Of a stretch of 32,697 nucleotides of DNA, positions 1 to 6,214 are shown one piece after another; position 1 is the stretch's first letter; each line of letters begins with the position of its first letter. Position numbers and translations under genes: made by a program. The notes beneath the pieces are model-generated. The model was not told the origin of the DNA. It was given only the letters and a program-made list of their open reading frames with translations, and searched no databases. The stretch is from a virus. Location of the stretch: positions 1 to 32,697 of the IMG/VR virus record IMGVR_UViG_3300047552_000971; one strand, written 5' to 3'.

Positions 1-218
1 CTGCCGACGTAAAAGTTCAGGTCGCCGATTAGCCTTGTTGTCATCTTTTCGCCAAAAAGTTGGATAAGCTGCTTGTGTTCGTCCGGGGTCAAGAAAACAT
101 AGTCCATATACTTGACTTTGCCGGCATCGGCCTTTGGCTTCCTTGTACGCTTCTTGTGGTACTCGGCGATATGCTTGCCTAATAATTCATCAATGTATGC
201 TTTTGTTTCTTCTGTCAT
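1..218 (-). CDS. Phage replication-type protein, N-terminal part (3' end outside window)
   Basis: The visible 72 codons start at an ATG (216-218) with a good AAAGGAG site 6-7 bases upstream and run off the left edge. The N-terminus is helical and basic, followed by a segment reading YMDYVFLTPDEHKQL then LIGDLNFYVGS. A D-Y-V-x-L/M-T-x-E-E-H/Y-x-x-L segment followed by R-I-x-x-L-N-x-Y-x-G-S is familiar to me from the C-terminal part of many phage replisome-organiser or replication-initiation proteins and from short stand-alone phage proteins. Its position at the downstream end of the leftward early operon, after an SSB-like gene, fits a replication role. The exact function is an inference. Confidence 0.6.
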   Translation of the reverse strand, partial: MTEETKAYIDELLGKHIAEYHKKRTRKPKADAGKVKYMDYVFLTPDEHKQLIQLFGEKMTTRLIGDLNFYVG

Positions 219-260
219 AAAACTCCTTTCTTACTGTCAAAAGTCAACTATTTTCTTTTT

Positions 261-440
261 TTAGGTGTTCTTTATTGTAAAATCTTTCCCAAATCTTGTC
301 TCATAACTATATCCTGCGTACGGATTCGCAGGCTTTAATTCACATTGCCAGCATAGATACTTGCCGTTCTTTTCAACTATGCCCTCTCGGTCGGGATGAT
401 TGGTGCAGGGGAACTTTACTTTTTCTCGTAGTCTGGACAT
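261..440 (-). CDS. Small CxxC zinc-ribbon-like protein (59 aa)
   Basis: I start this gene at ATG 440. A longer reading begins with GTG at 464 but has no ribosome site. The protein carries one Cys near residue 12, a CWQC pair about 20 residues later and a nearby His, so a small zinc ribbon is possible. The C-terminus (NPYAGYSYETRFGKDF) is not recognised. It overlaps the 31-aa gene upstream by 25 bases in another frame, so its translation is probably coupled to that gene. Function unknown. Confidence 0.5.
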   Translation of the reverse strand: MSRLREKVKFPCTNHPDREGIVEKNGKYLCWQCELKPANPYAGYSYETRFGKDFTIKNT

Positions 441-511
441 TTCAGCATCTTCTGGCCTGCACACGGGCAGGTCTTTTGATTCACACAGGATTCACACAAT
501 GATTTAGCCAT
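416..511 (-). CDS. 31-aa Cys-rich peptide
   Basis: This short gene starts at ATG 511 behind CAGGAGAGAATA, a strong ribosome site. The peptide begins MAKSLCESCVNQKTCPC and ends in CPDYEKK. Five cysteines in 31 residues (CxxC, CxC and one more) suggest metal binding or a disulfide knot. Its start overlaps the stop of the 120-aa gene upstream (ATGGCTAA), and its 3' end overlaps the next gene, which is typical of translational coupling. No family is recognised. Confidence 0.5.
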   Translation of the reverse strand: MAKSLCESCVNQKTCPCAGQKMLKCPDYEKK

Positions 512-866
512 TATTCTCTCCTGTTGTAACCGTTGCAAGGTAGCGGTTCATAGATTGTAGGCCATTAAGTTGCGCTTCAAGACGTTCTAATTTAGAGTAA
601 TGAGCTTTCATAGTTTCCTCGGCAATAATCCTATTGTAAAGTTGTTCTGATACTTCGCCATCAGCTAACTTCGGAATTAAAGTTGCAGGTTTTCCGGCAT
701 CCATTAACTTAATTGTAGCTATTGCCCTTGCCTTATCGTAATCCCGCATAGCTTCGGCCTTCTTGAGGATAAGGGCATCAGACCTCTGGCCTTCTTTAGA
801 CAACTCTATTATTGCCTTGTAAATTTGTTCTGCTATTACTACTGGTTCGAGTTTTAAGGTTTTCAT
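504..866 (-). CDS. Helical phage protein of unknown function (120 aa)
   Basis: The 120-aa protein is almost entirely predicted helix, rich in Lys, Glu and Ala. It has a central segment (AIATIKLMDAGKPATLIPKLADG) followed by a C-terminal heptad-like stretch (YSKLERLEAQLNGLQSMNRYL) that could form a short coiled coil. It lies directly downstream of the SSB-like gene. Phages often carry a small helical partner at this place (recombination or ssDNA-annealing accessory proteins), so a DNA-metabolism role is plausible but inferred only from context. Its stop overlaps the next start by 8 bases. Confidence 0.65.
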   Translation of the reverse strand: MKTLKLEPVVIAEQIYKAIIELSKEGQRSDALILKKAEAMRDYDKARAIATIKLMDAGKPATLIPKLADGEVSEQLYNRIIAEETMKAHYSKLERLEAQLNGLQSMNRYLATVTTGENNG

Positions 867-908
867 AAAAATCCTTTAACGCTAAACCTATACTTTCTCT
901 GCCCTTGT

Positions 909-1496
909 TTATTGGAAAGGGACGGCATCGTCTCCCACTGGCGGTTCGTCATCATCGCCCGGTTCCCTGGTAACAAGCGCAGGTTTCTTACCAGTCAAGA
1001 ACCATTCTGAAAGAGGAATAGCCAATTCCAATACATCGTTAATATTTATCGTTTGGCCTGCCAGTAATTCAGCCACACACTTACCCGCACATTGACGGCA
1101 GATACTTGCATTTGTATCGTACTGGGATGTTTGTGCTGGTTTGGGTGCGTTTGGGGCTTGACGGGGCTGTGGAGCGGCCTGCTGGGGCTGTTGTGCCGAT
1201 GTCTGGTTATTCCAAAAGCCTGAATAAAATAATCCTCTTTGTGTTCGGTACGAACTCAGCGAAAACGTCTGGGTCGTATTGAACAGATTCGGCGGCAGTT
1301 CTGCATTGCCGGCGTACAAAGTAACTTTCTGCTGCTCACCTAAACTATCAATAAGTGTAACCTTTTGGATTTTCTTGCCTGTCTTATTGAATTCTACCGG
1401 CAATATCTGACCTACAGTACAGGGCAGTGTGAATTTGACATCATATCCACTTTGGTCTTTTTGGCCTTCTAATTGTCTGACTTGTGCGAATGACAT
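909..1496 (-). CDS. SSB-like single-stranded DNA-binding protein with acidic tail
   Basis: The protein has 195 aa. Residues 1-95 are beta-rich with alternating hydrophobics (KIQKVTLIDSLGEQQKVTLY), as in an OB fold. Residues 97-125 are a Gln/Ala/Pro-rich linker, and the C-terminus is GDDDEPPVGDDAVPFQ. A disordered Q/P linker plus an acidic tail ending near D-D-x-P-F is the hallmark of bacterial and phage SSB proteins, whose tail recruits replication partners. An unusual feature is a cysteine cluster (C133, C136, C140) with a short helical segment inserted between linker and tail. The start is ATG 1496 with a GGAG site inside the upstream 48-aa gene. SSB is my best call; an ssDNA-annealing accessory protein is the alternative. 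Confidence 0.65.
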   Translation of the reverse strand: MSFAQVRQLEGQKDQSGYDVKFTLPCTVGQILPVEFNKTGKKIQKVTLIDSLGEQQKVTLYAGNAELPPNLFNTTQTFSLSSYRTQRGLFYSGFWNNQTSAQQPQQAAPQPRQAPNAPKPAQTSQYDTNASICRQCAGKCVAELLAGQTININDVLELAIPLSEWFLTGKKPALVTREPGDDDEPPVGDDAVPFQ

Positions 1497-1615
1497 TGTT
1501 TCTCCTTTTCTTTCTTAGTTTGCTGCCTGATTTTTGACAGTCTTTTGTTTATATAGTTCTTAAACTGTTCTTTATCGTGGTCTGACAGACCTTGAATTTG
1601 TTCTTCGTTAATCAT
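1469..1615 (-). CDS. 48-aa basic helical protein
   Basis: This gene starts at ATG 1615 preceded by AGAAGAG. The protein begins MINEEQIQGLSDHDKEQF and continues into a strongly basic helix (NKRLSKIRQQTKKEKEK), with a Cys and two His at the end. It fills the gap between the nuclease gene and the SSB-like gene and overlaps the latter by 28 bases, so translation is probably coupled. Function unknown; nucleic-acid binding is a guess from charge. Confidence 0.5.
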   Translation of the reverse strand: MINEEQIQGLSDHDKEQFKNYINKRLSKIRQQTKKEKEKQCHSHKSDN

Positions 1616-1642
1616 CTTTAGCTCTTCTCTTCTAAAATTACA

Positions 1643-2341
1643 CTACATTTTGTGCGGATGTTCTCTTTTTGCTTCTTGTTCTGTTTTGAGACATAAAGTC
1701 AAAAAAGAGCAATAGGAACATTGCCAATATGTTATTTCGCCTGTCCTTTTATCAACTTTCGGCGTACAGCGTGGTTCGGCTTTTGGTAATATGTCAGAAT
1801 CCCACAAAAACCTTAACGTTGCAATTTCGGCATTTATTTCTCTTTTCCAATAATCATCTACGGGCTGAACGTATTCTTGTATGCAAAGGTCGTCTTTGCT
1901 AACAAAGACAAGCCGTCCAAATTGTTTATTGAGTTCGGTTGCATAGTACATTACCTGTAACCAGTTATGGTATTTATCTTTCTTAATGTCCTGCGACTTT
2001 GTCATCCACCAGAAAGACTTTGAATGTACGCTCTTGCAATCGGCAACTTCATTCTCGGAAACTATATCAGCATAGCCGAGAATGTCGTCCGTTTCAACTT
2101 TGACCTGGAATTGATAACCGTTATCTTTCGGTAGCAATCCAACTACGAAATCTTCAAATAGCTGACCAGCTTTGAATATCCGCAAAGTTCTTTCGTCTAT
2201 TGGTTCAGACTTCGGTTCATTCTTGCGATTCCAAAACTGTTGCCGGTAACACATACCGAAACTTGACGGATTCCATTTGCCCGAACGCTCCCGTTCTTTT
2301 GGGATAAGGCTATCATCTATGAGTTGCTGGTAAGTTTTCAC
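1643..2341 (-). CDS. Cas4/RecB-like PD-(D/E)XK nuclease with Fe-S cysteines
   Basis: The 232-aa protein shows the PD-(D/E)XK nuclease order: a motif-I acidic residue in GQLFED (about E63), the metal-binding Asp in LGYADIV (D92), the D-x-K core in EVADCKS (D101, K103), and a Q-x-x-x-Y type motif in LQVMYYA (Q129, about Y132-133). C31, near the N-terminus, and the C-terminal triad C208, C211, C217 match the one-plus-three cysteine layout that holds a 4Fe-4S cluster in Cas4 and AddB-type exonucleases. Phage Cas4-like proteins of this size usually act as 5'-3' exonucleases in recombination or DNA processing. No cas1/cas2 or CRISPR array is nearby, so an adaptation role is unlikely. Its start overlaps the stop of the upstream zinc-protein gene by 4 bases (ATGA). 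Confidence 0.8.
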   Translation of the reverse strand: MKTYQQLIDDSLIPKERERSGKWNPSSFGMCYRQQFWNRKNEPKSEPIDERTLRIFKAGQLFEDFVVGLLPKDNGYQFQVKVETDDILGYADIVSENEVADCKSVHSKSFWWMTKSQDIKKDKYHNWLQVMYYATELNKQFGRLVFVSKDDLCIQEYVQPVDDYWKREINAEIATLRFLWDSDILPKAEPRCTPKVDKRTGEITYWQCSYCSFLTLCLKTEQEAKREHPHKM

Positions 2342-2727
2342 TTTTTCCCCCTTTCTATAGACATACGCTCAAACTCCAAAGTACCTCGTGCCTTACCAAT
2401 ATGATTAGCGTCCTCACTGCTGTCTTTGTATTCGACCTTCTTTAATTCCTCAATGGCTTCAAGGATAGCTTTGTTGCGGTCTTTAATATGCCTATGTTCC
2501 GCCCAAAGGACTTCAAGGCAAGCTGAGCATATCTTATAGTCGCTGTCCTTTTTTGTTTCCAAACAATTTCCACAGACCATATTGCCACAAATATTACAAT
2601 GAGATAACAGAAAGTCGCAGTCATTACAAAACGCATCTCCACAGACATTGCATAAATAATCTATTGTATTGCTACCGCAATTTATGCAGTTTGCAACATC
2701 AGTTAATTTGTTCTCGTCCATTTCCAT
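2338..2727 (-). CDS. Cys-rich zinc protein (B-box/RING-like N-terminus, helical C-terminus)
   Basis: I favour ATG 2727 because GAGGCG lies 4-7 bases upstream. An in-frame ATG at 2739 overlaps the upstream stop and would add four residues. The first 75 residues contain about 14 cysteines arranged as successive CxxC pairs (CINCGS, CNVCGDAFC, CDFLLSHCNICG, CGNC, CSAC), resembling a B-box or cross-braced zinc finger. The remaining 60 residues form a charged helix (IKDRNKAILEAIEELKKVEY). Such modules bind protein or nucleic acid. The gene is coupled by 4-base overlaps to both the HTH gene upstream and the nuclease downstream, suggesting the three work together. Function not known. Confidence 0.6.
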   Translation of the reverse strand: MEMDENKLTDVANCINCGSNTIDYLCNVCGDAFCNDCDFLLSHCNICGNMVCGNCLETKKDSDYKICSACLEVLWAEHRHIKDRNKAILEAIEELKKVEYKDSSEDANHIGKARGTLEFERMSIERGKK

Positions 2728-2735
2728 AATTCGCC

Positions 2736-2927
2736 TCATAAAAAATATCTTGCAACATACTTGCCTGATTTCGTCCGGTACGACTCGGATTTAACATTTA
2801 CGCCTCGCTTCTTAATATCATATATTCGGCCTGATAATCGCAGGCAGCTAAAGCGTCTCAATGCTTCGAGCGGCGTTAATCTCTGACCTGATTTCAGATA
2901 ACATAATATTTCACTATTCTGACTCAT
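2736..2927 (-). CDS. Helix-turn-helix domain protein (HTH_39-like)
   Basis: The 63-aa protein reads as a compact winged helix: a helix with LCYLKSGQRLTPLEALRRF, then CLRLSGRIYDIKKRGVNV as turn plus recognition helix, then a beta hairpin (YRTKSGKYVARYFL). The x-T-P-x-E-A-x-x-x-F-x-x-x-R-L-x-x-R-I-x-D-x-K/R-K/R-x-G pattern is common in short phage proteins assigned to HTH_39 (Pfam PF14090). It may be a small DNA-binding regulator or replication accessory. Start ATG 2927 has AGGAGA six bases upstream. Its stop overlaps the downstream zinc-protein reading frame by 4 bases. Confidence 0.8.
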   Translation of the reverse strand: MSQNSEILCYLKSGQRLTPLEALRRFSCLRLSGRIYDIKKRGVNVKSESYRTKSGKYVARYFL

Positions 2928-2980
2928 TTCATTCTCCTAAAAAAAGGCAGCAGCAAAAAATAGTTACGAGTTATTAGCAT
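2924..2980 (-). CDS. Possible 18-aa hydrophobic leader peptide
   Basis: A short frame starts at ATG 2980 behind GGAGAAAGTAA and encodes MLITRNYFLLLPFFRRMK. It ends in an ATGA overlap with the HTH gene. The hydrophobic centre and the coupling resemble a leader peptide. It may equally be a chance frame in a 91-base intergenic gap. Confidence 0.25.
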   Translation of the reverse strand: MLITRNYFLLLPFFRRMK

Positions 2981-3018
2981 TTACTTTCTCCGGTTCTACG
3001 CCGGTCTGATGTTAGTCT

Positions 3019-3471
3019 TTAGGTACTGCCGCCCTTGACAAATCTTGCCTGAACCCTTTTGCCTTCGGCAACAGCAAAAGCAACAGAGTCGATACGTATG
3101 TCTATCCATGTTTCCTTAAATTGGTCACTAACGCATCCGAAGCCTCGAAAGTCGGGCAAGCGGACTAAAGCATCTATGACGCAATATATTCCACCTATCT
3201 GCTTGGCTCTTAATTCGTTATTTATAATAATAACATCCTCATACATATATTCCGGCTGCGGCTGATAGTCAGACTTGATGCGGTAAGTTTGTTCATTCGG
3301 GAAATGATTTGTAGTTGCACTGCTGCTAAGTATTTCTAACCATTTATTTTCAACGCTATAAAATAAACAATTTTGTTTTCTAACTTCTTTGAAGCACTCC
3401 TGCTCTTCTTTTGTGCATAAGCCAAAAGGTCTTTCGTTGTGTTTCAATTTTTCTATTAGTTCTGCATTCAT
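3019..3471 (-). CDS. Conserved-type phage hypothetical protein (150 aa)
   Basis: The 150-aa protein starts MNAELIEKLKHNERPFGLCTKEEQECF and has the layout common in small phage proteins of unknown function: a short N-terminal helical region ending in CF, a strand-rich segment with VENKWLEI, and then a tyrosine-arginine turn (QTYRIKSDYQPQPEY) that in relatives reads Y-R-I-x-P/S-D-Y. The second half (VIDALVRLPDFRGFGCVSDQF) is not recognised. No signal peptide or membrane segment is visible. Function unknown. Confidence 0.65.
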   Translation of the reverse strand: MNAELIEKLKHNERPFGLCTKEEQECFKEVRKQNCLFYSVENKWLEILSSSATTNHFPNEQTYRIKSDYQPQPEYMYEDVIIINNELRAKQIGGIYCVIDALVRLPDFRGFGCVSDQFKETWIDIRIDSVAFAVAEGKRVQARFVKGGST

Positions 3472-3487
3472 TTTTCTATCCTCACTT

Positions 3488-3667
3488 TCAAATATTGCAA
3501 CCTACAGATTCCAATAAATCGACATATCGAGCTATGCGTCCTTTTGTTATTAACGCAAAAGGTTTCATATCTTTGTCGTTTTCGTATGACGCAACCAAAT
3601 TGCGCATTGCTTTCAATTCTTTTTCGATAAATGTCACTAAAATTTTGAGTTTTTGTGCGTCTGTCAT
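3488..3667 (-). CDS. 59-aa helical protein
   Basis: The gene starts at ATG 3667, overlapping the upstream 3D-domain gene's stop by 4 bases (ATGA). The product begins MTDAQKLKILVTFIEKELK, is helical and acidic/basic mixed, and ends LLESVGCNI. The stop is at 3488-3490. The intact frame, tight coupling and lack of another frame in this gap make it likely real. No family recognised. Confidence 0.55.
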   Translation of the reverse strand: MTDAQKLKILVTFIEKELKAMRNLVASYENDKDMKPFALITKGRIARYVDLLESVGCNI

Positions 3668-4089
3668 TTAAGTTCCACCTTTACCTTTAAATATTGTCGT
3701 CCCCACTTTAACGCTTCTGAATGAGAACTGAAAAAGAGGTCGAGACGATTATCCTTAATTGCCCCGCCTCTATCTTCTACCCGTACCCGTCCATAGCCAG
3801 GTATTGTAATCCACGTGCCAAACGGTATATCTTTTGGTGCAGCTACAAATTTATCACCAGCCTTGATTATATGCCCCGATGCTGTTCGCCGGGGATACAC
3901 TTTAGCCCATTTGCCACAGCATTTTTCGCACAGACAATAACCAGAGACGTTTGCCGTATATGTTTTTACCTCAGCCCCTTGCGTTAATGCTGCCATCAGC
4001 AGGATTATAATGATTCCGACACAGCACCAAAACATCACATTGCCTTCAAAGCCGGATTCACTTTGTCGTTTTTTGTAGTATGAGTTCAT
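3664..4089 (-). CDS. Membrane-anchored 3D-domain protein, putative peptidoglycan hydrolase
   Basis: The 141-aa protein has a short basic N-terminus, one clear membrane segment at about residues 18-37 (VMFWCCVGIIIILLMAAL), and then a 3D domain (PF06725, double-psi beta-barrel of the MltA/RlpA type). The three aspartates that name the fold can be placed in AAPKDIPFGT (D87), RVEDRGGAIK (D106) and NRLDLFF (D117). The terminal S-H-S-E-A-L-K-W-G-R-Q-Y-L-x-V-x-V is also typical. A four-cysteine group (C52, C54, C57, C58) sits at the start of the domain. Proteins of this kind cleave peptidoglycan glycan strands, so it could be an endolysin of signal-anchor type or help entry. Start ATG 4089 has GAGGT at 8 bases. 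Confidence 0.8.
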   Translation of the reverse strand: MNSYYKKRQSESGFEGNVMFWCCVGIIIILLMAALTQGAEVKTYTANVSGYCLCEKCCGKWAKVYPRRTASGHIIKAGDKFVAAPKDIPFGTWITIPGYGRVRVEDRGGAIKDNRLDLFFSSHSEALKWGRQYLKVKVELK

Positions 4090-4098
4090 AATTTTACC

Positions 4099-4350
4099 TC
4101 AATATCCACAACTTGCCATAACTGCTTTATGAGCTTCGTCATACCTGTTTAAATTATTTCTCTTTTTCCATTCATTATAACAAGCATCGCATTGCCAGTG
4201 AAAATCACTTCGAGGATTATTGCTTGCATAGGCTGATAACCAGATTTTATCTTTCGTTTCTGAAAAAAGCAGGTCATCACTTAAAGCGGATAGTCTATCT
4301 AAATATTCTTGCTTTGGCATGCCATAATTATCTTTATCTGTTTTTCTCAT
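4099..4350 (-). CDS. Small CxxC phage protein (83 aa)
   Basis: I start at ATG 4350, which has GAGGCG five bases upstream. A longer frame reaching 4485 needs a TTG start without a ribosome site and would run through the structured RNA element, so I reject it. The product begins MRKTDKDNYGMPKQEYLDRL and has WQCDACYNEWKKRN near its C-terminus, a CxxC with flanking aromatics. It looks like a small metal-binding phage protein. Function unknown. Confidence 0.55.
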   Translation of the reverse strand: MRKTDKDNYGMPKQEYLDRLSALSDDLLFSETKDKIWLSAYASNNPRSDFHWQCDACYNEWKKRNNLNRYDEAHKAVMASCGY

Positions 4351-4370
4351 AGTTCGCCTCAAAAATAAAT

Positions 4371-4541
4371 GGCTCGACAGCAGGGGGAGGAAAAGTGTAG
4401 CGAACACCGTAATAAGGAAGTTAAGTGTGCTGCCGAGCCGAGGGTTAAAAGTGCAACCCGCCCGGCATTGGTAGAAATTTGGCAATTATAGACTGTCTGC
4501 CGAGCGGGTAAATGTTTGATTGTGTTATCTATAATTGCCAT
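4371..4541 (-). ncRNA. Candidate structured RNA with three 12-bp helices, two in pseudoknot order
   Basis: Three long inverted repeats occupy this gap: 4371-4382 with 4428-4439, 4456-4467 with 4498-4509, and 4481-4492 with 4528-4539 (TCTATAATTGCC, perfect). The last two interleave, which is the order of an H-type pseudoknot. Read on the minus strand, the two imperfect helices become fully paired because their single mismatches turn into G.U wobbles. On the plus strand they are A/C mismatches. This points to the minus-strand transcript as the folded molecule. A 60-codon frame (4359-4541) also spans it but has a Ser/Leu/Arg/Cys-rich low-quality composition and looks incidental. It may act as an intercistronic regulatory or processing element, or as a separate small RNA. 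Confidence 0.55.
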
Positions 4542-4611
4542 AATTATTTTTATCCTTTTCTGAAAGTCTAATTTACTATCGGTTCGCTGTCAACAAAAAC
4601 TTTAATAATTT

Positions 4612-4677
4612 TCAAAATATTTCTATAACCAGATATAAAAATCCGATTGCTATCATACACGGTGCTATTAGTTCCAT
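4612..4677 (-). CDS. 21-aa predicted single-span membrane peptide
   Basis: A 21-codon frame starts at ATG 4677, behind AAGGAAAGTGAAAAT. Its product begins MELIAPCMIAIGFLYLVIE and is uniformly hydrophobic. The ribosome site overlaps the end of the upstream 117-aa gene. Phages encode membrane micropeptides of this size (lysis or superinfection functions), but nothing here identifies the role. Confidence 0.4.
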   Translation of the reverse strand: MELIAPCMIAIGFLYLVIEIF

Positions 4678-4681
4678 ATTT

Positions 4682-5035
4682 TCACTTTCCTTCTGCCTTT
4701 GCGATTGCTTGCTCGATGAGTTGTAATGGTTTTTCTAATTCAGAAGCACTTTTGTCTTGATAATGAAAGCAACCATCTATCCAGGTGCCGTTTGCAACAA
4801 TATTTACACAAATTAACTTGCAAGCCGCCAGCAGGTCAGGGGCAGCAACAATTAGATTAGCGTTGTCTTTAGCGTAATCTGGCTCGTTATCTCTTACCCA
4901 CACTTCAGCCACATAAGAATCATCGGCGTTTTTGATAGTGTAACATTCGGGTGCTGATACATATTCTCCGCCCTTGCTATTCTTACCCTTTATTACCGCA
5001 GGGCAATAGTCAATAACCCATTTTCTTTCATTCAT
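4682..5035 (-). CDS. Conserved phage hypothetical protein with NAxLIxAAPDLL motif
   Basis: The 117-aa protein contains YAKDNANLIVAAPDLLAACK, a motif I recognise from a very common family of small phage proteins of unknown function (D-A-x-L-I-A-A-A-P-D-L-L-x-A-L). The N-terminal half is beta-rich (KWVIDYCPAVI, SYVAEVWVRD) and the C-terminus is helical (LEKPLQLIEQAIAKAEGK). Start ATG 5035 has only a weak GAGGTG site. No enzymatic motif is visible. Confidence 0.75.
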   Translation of the reverse strand: MNERKWVIDYCPAVIKGKNSKGGEYVSAPECYTIKNADDSYVAEVWVRDNEPDYAKDNANLIVAAPDLLAACKLICVNIVANGTWIDGCFHYQDKSASELEKPLQLIEQAIAKAEGK

Positions 5036-5068
5036 ACTTTCACCTCATTATCTTTTAACCAGTTCCTT

Positions 5069-5111
5069 TTAAGCCGCCCTGCCGCCTCTACAGTGGCTTA
5101 ACGGACGGCGG
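5069..5111 (-). other. Intercistronic GC-rich hairpin in pseudoknot order
   Basis: TTAAGCC (5069-5075) pairs with GGCTTAA (5095-5101). CCGCC (5082-5086), which lies inside that loop, pairs with GGCGG (5107-5111), which lies outside. The element fills the gap between the 59-aa zinc-ribbon gene and the 117-aa gene, and stands out as GC-rich in an AT-rich neighbourhood. Confidence 0.45.
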
Positions 5112-5117
5112 AGGGTA

Positions 5118-5297
5118 TCAGACTACCTTCTTACTAAACTTTTTAGTGCATTTTAGGCAAAGTAATTGAGGAACATAGACATTCCCGCCCTGCCCTAAGA
5201 CGTGGTAGATATTAAAATCATCTACCTTATTGGACGGTATCTCGTGTTTCGTCCCACATTCAACGCATTTTAATACCATACATATTTCTTTTTTCAT
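5118..5297 (-). CDS. Zinc-ribbon protein (59 aa)
   Basis: The gene starts at ATG 5297 with a strong AAAAGGAGAATAAA leader and stops at 5118. The product begins MKKEICMVLKCVECGTKHEI and has a second pair in LLCLKCTKKF, giving a CxxC-x34-CxxC zinc ribbon with basic C-terminus. Such stand-alone ribbons are common in phage early regions and may bind nucleic acid or a host polymerase. Specific function unknown. Confidence 0.65.
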   Translation of the reverse strand: MKKEICMVLKCVECGTKHEIPSNKVDDFNIYHVLGQGGNVYVPQLLCLKCTKKFSKKVV

Positions 5298-5338
5298 TTT
5301 ATTCTCCTTTTCAAAACAGGTTCAATCGGCCTTCTTTG

Positions 5339-5806
5339 CTAAACTATTTTACAAAATGCATCTCTGTAGCCGTTTTCAGTAAGTCTATCAAAACTATAAC
5401 CTCTACGTTTGCATTTTGGGGCTAACAGAAACATTCTGCCGTTGTCATTGAGCAATAGTTTCTTACCGGCGGTTATGGCCTGTTGAATAATATCGACTGT
5501 CAATAACTGCCAGTTATCAGCTAACATCTTTTGACGGATTTCTAACCTATTGCGCTCGTGTTGACGGTCATTATTGAGATACCAAGCTGTACTTAAAACA
5601 TCTTGCTCAATTTCAGATAAATATTCTTTGCCAACAATTAACGGCCAACATTTATGTTTCATACCATTATGAGCCAGATATTCCGGCGTTTGAAAAATAT
5701 AATCAAGCTCTGAAAGATTGTTTTTTATCCAATCCCAGCCCGTACATACGTTGGTTTTCTTGTAGCCATTTTCAACGGCTAATCGACAAAATTCTTTAAT
5801 TTCCAT
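5339..5806 (-). CDS. Hypothetical protein (155 aa)
   Basis: The 155-aa product starts MEIKEFCRLAVENGYKKT behind AAAAGGAGATAAAA. It is mixed alpha/beta with a tryptophan-rich N-terminal part (TGWDWIKNN), a central helical region (LEIRQKMLADNWQLLTVDIIQQAI) and a basic C-terminus (APKCKRRGYSFDRL). There is no signal peptide, membrane segment or familiar catalytic motif. Its upstream leader shares CCTGTTTTGAAAAGGAGA with the leader of the 59-aa zinc-ribbon gene downstream. Confidence 0.6.
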   Translation of the reverse strand: MEIKEFCRLAVENGYKKTNVCTGWDWIKNNLSELDYIFQTPEYLAHNGMKHKCWPLIVGKEYLSEIEQDVLSTAWYLNNDRQHERNRLEIRQKMLADNWQLLTVDIIQQAITAGKKLLLNDNGRMFLLAPKCKRRGYSFDRLTENGYRDAFCKIV

Positions 5807-5827
5807 TTTTATCTCCTTTTCAAAACA

Positions 5828-5851
5828 GGCGGCCAGGCCGTCCCAGCCGCC
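5828..5851 (-). other. Intercistronic hairpin
   Basis: GGCGGC (5828-5833) pairs with GCCGCC (5846-5851) around a 12-base loop. An alternative short hairpin CGGCC-A-GGCCG lies inside. It sits after the 86-aa gene's stop and just ahead of the ribosome site of the 155-aa gene. It lacks a following T-run in either direction, so it is not a standard terminator. Confidence 0.45.
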
Positions 5852-5872
5852 AAGCTGAAAAAAATGACTTAG

Positions 5873-6133
5873 TTAATCTTCCAACAGACCTTCAAGACAC
5901 AATCTCACAGATAAAGCATTGAATTTTGCTCCGTCTGGTGTTTTCTGGTCATAATAATTAGAAATAAAGCGTCTTGTTGCTCCGTTTAATATCCTGCGTT
6001 TATCGCCGCCTCTCGATGTTTTTCTTGCTTCTGCGATACATTCCAGAGCAAAAGTATATATCTGCGCATCGTTTAATATCCACAAACTAACATTCCATGC
6101 GTTCCAACTTCTGTGTCCATTGTAAGTTTTCAT
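5873..6133 (-). CDS. Conserved phage protein with YNGHR-x-WNxWNVSLWI motif
   Basis: The 86-aa protein opens TYNGHRSWNAWNVSLWILND and continues with ALECIAEAR and TPDGAKFNALSVRLCLEGLLED. This pattern is familiar from a widespread family of short phage/plasmid proteins (DUF7249-like) of unknown function. A GGAG site lies 10 bases before ATG 6133. Family assignment is from memory of the motif; no function should be read into it. Confidence 0.7.
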   Translation of the reverse strand: MKTYNGHRSWNAWNVSLWILNDAQIYTFALECIAEARKTSRGGDKRRILNGATRRFISNYYDQKTPDGAKFNALSVRLCLEGLLED

Positions 6134-6161
6134 TTTTTCAGTCTCCTATTAAAGTTATTAG

Positions 6162-6214
6162 TTAAAGCCTACGGCCTCGGCTTGCACAAGGCAAGCTCCG
6201 GCGATGGGCTTTAA
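6162..6214 (-). other. Intercistronic hairpin enclosing a gene's stop codon
   Basis: TTAAAGCC (6162-6169) pairs with GGCTTTAA (6207-6214), closing an inner hairpin GCTTGC (6180-6185) / GCAAGC (6191-6196) with a 5-base loop. The outer stem contains the stop codon of the 61-aa gene (6211-6213). A second element at 6970-7018 has the same AAAGCC...GGCTTT outer stem, so the two may be related. Confidence 0.5.

Noticed and set aside
1643-2341. Cas4 as part of a CRISPR adaptation locus
   Set aside because: No cas1, cas2 or repeat-spacer array is present; phage Cas4-like nucleases usually stand alone.
4351-4485. N-terminal extension of the 83-aa CxxC gene with a hydrophobic segment
   Set aside because: It needs a TTG start without a ribosome site and runs through the paired RNA element; ATG 4350 has a good site.
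4359-4541. 60-codon frame over the structured RNA element
   Set aside because: The start is in a plausible place, but the composition is Ser/Leu/Cys/Arg-rich and the paired helices explain the sequence better. Kept only as an alternative.
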